NCBI GenBank assembly: GCA_046760905.1
Contig: JBHIFB010000174.1
Span: 1 to 5,560 of the forward strand
Direction: 5' to 3'
DNA from: JBHIFB01 sp046760905
GTDB lineage: Bacteria; Gemmatimonadota; CAZMKB01
Length of the DNA: 5,560 nt
In this document: positions 4,919 to 5,560 of the stretch, in pieces
How positions within the stretch are numbered: the stretch's first letter is position 1
How the letters are laid out: every line of letters begins with the position of its first letter
Position numbers and translations under genes: made by a program
The notes under the pieces: generated by a model
Databases searched by the model: none
What the model saw: the letters and a program-made list of their open reading frames with translations, nothing else
Told to the model about the DNA's origin: nothing

Positions 4919-5560
4919 AAACGTGCAGTACGGCCTGTATGAATACGACAGATACTGGTCGTCTACTACATACGTCAACAACTTTTTCTATGCATGGGCA
5001 CTCTATGTTGGCAATGGCTGGCTGGCCAGTGCTTTCAAGACCCCTTCATACTTCTACGTTTGGCCGGTGCGTGCCGGTCAGGAGAACTTACCCGATCCGG
5101 CCTACCCCGTGAACCTATGGAAGACGGGGCAAACATCAACCTACTATCCCGGGGATGACGGCGATCTCCGGAGGGGTGTCACCTGGCCTTCCCACCGGTT
5201 TGTCGATAATGGTGACGGCACGGTGATCGATGCACTGACGGGGCTTATGTGGCTCAAAGATGCGGACTGTTTCGGCACCGCTGCGGACTGGCAAACTTCG
5301 ATGGATATCATTGCCGATTTCAACACGACGCCGACGAACTATGACTGCGCCGACTACGACGAGGTCGACCCTCCATACGATGACTGGTCCCTTCCAAACC
5401 GTAAGCAACTCTTCAGTCTGATCGATTATTCACAATGGCAACCCGCCCTGCCGCCGGATCATTTATTCCTGAATGCGCCCACGATTGAGTCCTACTGGTC
5501 TTCTACGACCTTTGCCCCGACAACGGACCATGCGTGGGTCGTCCTTATCAGAAGCAGCGA
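4896..5560 (+). CDS. Tandem DUF1566 (Lcl C-terminal-like) protein, 5'-truncated and open at the right edge
   Basis: The frame with codons starting at 4896 is open to the window end and encodes DUF1566 sequence. It begins with the tail of one unit: WLNGQGFENVQ, RYWSSTTYVNN (near 4950), AWALYVGNGW and VWPVRAGQ. A linker with KTGQTSTYYPGDDGDL follows. Then comes a second unit with RFVDNGDGTVIDALTGLMWL, DWSLPNRKQLFSLIDYS and YWSSTTF. This protein class is usually secreted or cell-surface and is thought to have a lectin-like or adhesive fold; its function is not established. The frame is open only from 4860 (TGA at 4857-4859), and before 4896 it overlaps kinase codons with no DUF1566 character. 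No ATG precedes the homology. A GTG at 4923 could be called as a start but would cut into the domain. The N-terminus and signal peptide are therefore missing, and this is a 5'-truncated gene fused to the kinase fragment. Confidence 0.85.

Noticed and set aside
4903..5112. A 69-residue plus-strand frame starting at ATG 4903 after the kinase
   Set aside because: It is out of frame with the recognisable DUF1566 coding sequence, is low-complexity Thr/Ser-rich and matches no family pattern.
5136..5408. Minus-strand frames of 60-90 residues opposite the DUF1566 region
   Set aside because: The plus strand here encodes clear DUF1566 motifs (DNGDGT, LTGLMWL, LPNRKQL). The antisense frames show no recognisable domain.
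1..5560. CRISPR array, tRNA/rRNA gene, transposase or phage integration site
   Set aside because: No regularly spaced repeats, cloverleaf-like tRNA sequence, transposase motifs or terminal inverted repeats with target duplication were found by reading both strands.

Overview
The window reads as bacterial chromosome from an uncultivated or environmental lineage. Two strong sigma-70 type promoters and a sigma-54 activator argue for Bacteria rather than Archaea. The mix of a surface beta-helix protein, tandem DUF1566 units, a HEPN/nucleotidyltransferase pair and a large kinase-STAND protein is common in deltaproteobacterial, FCB-group and candidate-phylum genomes. The sequence does not fix the taxon.

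Layout. Positions 1-448 (minus) hold the C-terminal part of a right-handed beta-helix repeat protein that has no start codon and runs off the left edge. Positions 449-685 are non-coding, with one imperfect direct repeat. Positions 686-2410 (minus) encode a complete GAF / sigma-54 AAA+ / Fis-type regulator of 574 residues. Positions 2411-2638 are a compact divergent control region. It has two outward-facing promoters that resemble each other well beyond the sigma-70 consensus, plus several inverted repeats. Positions 2639-3367 (plus) encode a HEPN protein and a minimal nucleotidyltransferase as a two-gene operon. Positions 3368-3547 are intergenic with a weak terminator candidate. Positions 3548-4918 (plus) encode a Ser/Thr protein kinase fused to a STAND/AAA-type ATPase that stops just after Walker B. 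From about 4896 to the right edge a different reading frame encodes tandem DUF1566 units without a start.

How the parts relate. The HEPN/MNT pair looks like a toxin-antitoxin or abortive-defence module: the nucleotidyltransferase keeps the GSx10DxD signature, while the HEPN protein lacks the usual RX4-6H RNase motif. It is AT-richer than the genes on either side, which suggests acquisition. It lies between a sigma-54 activator and a kinase-STAND protein, two signalling genes that could belong together. The matched divergent promoters suggest that the regulator and the HEPN/MNT operon are co-controlled. No sigma-54 promoter is visible.

Most notable points: (1) the paired promoters share GTTGACAAA-N10-TCAGGTATA(A/C)TCAA in opposite orientations; (2) kinase-STAND coding sequence changes abruptly into DUF1566 coding sequence inside a stretch of about 14 bases that both frames can claim; (3) the regulator carries an apparent second helix-turn-helix after its Fis domain. 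Both outer genes are 5'-truncated surface-type proteins, so this may be a rearranged locus or, for the right junction, an assembly chimera.
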